The notes under the pieces: model-generated
What the model was told of the DNA's origin: nothing
The model's database searches: none
The model's input: the letters and a program-made list of their open reading frames with translations, nothing else
From: Streptococcus infantis
GTDB lineage: Bacteria; Bacillota; Bacilli; Lactobacillales; Streptococcaceae
Length of the DNA stretch: 64,000 nt
NCBI RefSeq assembly: GCF_015546995.1
Contig: NZ_JADMUH010000006.1
Span: 26,131-90,130 of the forward strand
Direction of reading: 5' to 3'
Shown: positions 63,221 to 64,000 of the stretch, piece after piece
Numbering within the stretch: position 1 is the first letter of the stretch
Layout: each line of letters opens with the position of its first letter
Made by a program: the position numbers and the translations under genes

Positions 63221-63235
63221 TGGTATAGACCTATT
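63219..63235. promoter_or_regulatory. NagR (dre-type) operator at nagA
   Basis: AATGGTATAGACCTATT matches the GntR/NagR site TGGTNTANACCA core (GGTATAGACC). It touches the -35 element of nagA, so repression released by glucosamine-6-P is likely. Inferred from motif. Confidence 0.65.
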
Positions 63236-63378
63236 ATAGTTAAATTTATAAAGAAATAATTTAAGATTTAGTAAACATATAGTAAAGTAATATTGATCAT
63301 TCAGGTTAACAATAAAATTTAGAAAAAAAATAAGTAATTTTATGTAACTGCGAGAGAAAAAAATGGAAGAGAAATTAA

Positions 63379-63406
63379 AAAGACAAGGTCCGAAAACCTT
63401 GTCTTT
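63379..63406 (-). terminator. Terminator of the tRNA cluster
   Basis: 11 bp perfect stem AAAGACAAGGT/ACCTTGTCTTT, 6 nt loop, T tract on the minus strand; last element of the tRNA operon. Confidence 0.85.
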
Positions 63407-63413
63407 ATTACTA

Positions 63414-63497
63414 TACCGGCGGCCGGGGTCGAACCGGCACGTCCTTGCGGACACTGGATTTTGAGTCCAGCGCGTCTGCCAATTCCGCCACGCCGGC
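63414..63497 (-). tRNA. tRNA-Leu (CAA)
   Basis: Acceptor GCCGGCG with CGCCGGT, long variable arm, anticodon loop CTCAAAA with CAA, T arm GGTTCGACC. Long variable arm supports leucine. Confidence 0.92.
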
Positions 63498-63506
63498 AAA
63501 TAGTAA

Positions 63507-63578
63507 CTGGGGTAGCTGGATTCGAACCAACGCATGAGGGAGTCAAAGTCCCTTGCCTTACCGCTTGGCTATACCCCA
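63507..63578 (-). tRNA. tRNA-Gln (TTG)
   Basis: Acceptor TGGGGTA with TACCCCA, anticodon loop ACTTTGACT with TTG, T arm GGTTCGAATCC. Confidence 0.92.
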
Positions 63579-63591
63579 ATAATATAAAATA

Positions 63592-63665
63592 GGCGAGTGA
63601 GGGGAATCGAACCCCCGAATGTCAGAGCCACAATCTGATGTGTTAACCACTTCACCACACCCGCC
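63592..63665 (-). tRNA. tRNA-His (GTG)
   Basis: Acceptor GCGGGTG with CACTCGC, extra 5' G opposite C73 as in all tRNA-His, anticodon loop TTGTGGC with GTG. Confidence 0.92.
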
Positions 63666-63676
63666 ATAACGTTTAA

Positions 63677-63747
63677 CACGGGCAGTAGGAATTGAACCCA
63701 CACTGAAGGTTTTGGAGACCTTAGTTCTACCTTTAAACTATGCCCGT
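63677..63747 (-). tRNA. tRNA-Trp (CCA)
   Basis: Acceptor ACGGGCA with TGCCCGT, discriminator G, anticodon loop CTCCAAA with CCA. Confidence 0.92.
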
Positions 63748-63753
63748 ATAAGA

Positions 63754-63834
63754 TGGAAGGGGAGGGATTCGAACCCCCGAACCCGAAGGAGCGGATTTAC
63801 AGTCCGCCGCGTTTAGCCTCTTCGCTACCCTTCC
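63754..63834 (-). tRNA. tRNA-Tyr (GTA)
   Basis: Acceptor GGAAGGG with CCCTTCC, class II variable arm, anticodon loop CTGTAAA with GTA. Confidence 0.92.
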
Positions 63835-63849
63835 GTGTAATATAAGAAA

Positions 63850-63922
63850 TGGCGCGAGACGGAATCGAACCGCCGACACATGGAGCTTCAATCCATTGCT
63901 CTACCAACTGAGCTACCGAGCC
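63850..63922 (-). tRNA. tRNA-Phe (GAA)
   Basis: Anticodon loop TTGAAGC with GAA. Acceptor GGCTCGG pairs with TCGCGCC except for a T-C mismatch at position 4-69, as I recall from other streptococci. Confidence 0.92.
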
Positions 63923-63927
63923 AAATA

Positions 63928-64000
<73 letters not shown>

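Overview
The window is chromosomal DNA of a mitis-group Streptococcus (S. pneumoniae / S. mitis / S. oralis relatives). I base this on recognisable genes with high protein similarity to pneumococcal ones (amiACDEF, endA-epuA-murA, patAB, the comG/cgl pilus operon), one BOX repeat of the pneumococcal type, a YSIRK secretion signal, low G+C, and a tRNA cluster typical of streptococci. Statements about gene order in S. pneumoniae are from memory, not from a search.

Layout. 1-4.4 kb: a minus-strand run of overlapping genes (scpA end, XerD-like, CBS protein, phosphodiesterase, rdgB, murI) and yneF. 4.6-8.1 kb: a plus-strand secreted GH95 alpha-fucosidase with a cre site, then two tiny coupled membrane-type genes on the minus strand. 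8.1-14.7 kb: the oligopeptide importer amiACDEF with a promoter and a CodY box. 14.8-15.1 kb: tRNA-Cys and a hairpin-rich stretch that may be a mobile-element scar. 15.1-37.4 kb: housekeeping genes, mostly minus strand (CNNM/CBS protein, endA, epuA, murA, sepM, coaD, rsmD, asnA, BI-1, TrmH, acyP, yidC, pflA, lysA, purR, yhaM, rmuC, thiN, rpe, rsgA, ksgA, an SseB-like two-gene unit, rnmV, tatD).

37.4-43.86 kb: a 6.4 kb integrated element inserted into the 5' end of tatD. It carries a tyrosine integrase, a small excisionase-like protein, a two-tyrosine HUH replication protein beside a 105 bp imperfect palindrome, small unknown proteins, a sigma-like HTH protein, a membrane-anchored protein and an XRE regulator. 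Both junctions can be read: a 17 bp repeat with one mismatch (11 bp exact core), plus TGGTTAGT arm-type repeats inside each end. Insertion swaps the tatD start (ATG to TTG, one extra residue) and strands the old tatD promoter and start codon 6.4 kb away at the other junction. This is the most interesting part of the window.

43.9-64 kb: a KimA-like potassium importer, rpmH, an aminotransferase, an orphan promoter-terminator unit with a short hydrophobic ORF, gltX, pgi, a class I glutamine amidotransferase, BOX, patB-patA with a leader attenuator, a histidine phosphatase, comGG-comGA behind a ComX box, DUF1033, a zinc alcohol dehydrogenase, nagA with a NagR-type operator, and seven minus-strand tRNA genes (Leu, Gln, His, Trp, Tyr, Phe, fMet), the last cut by the window edge.
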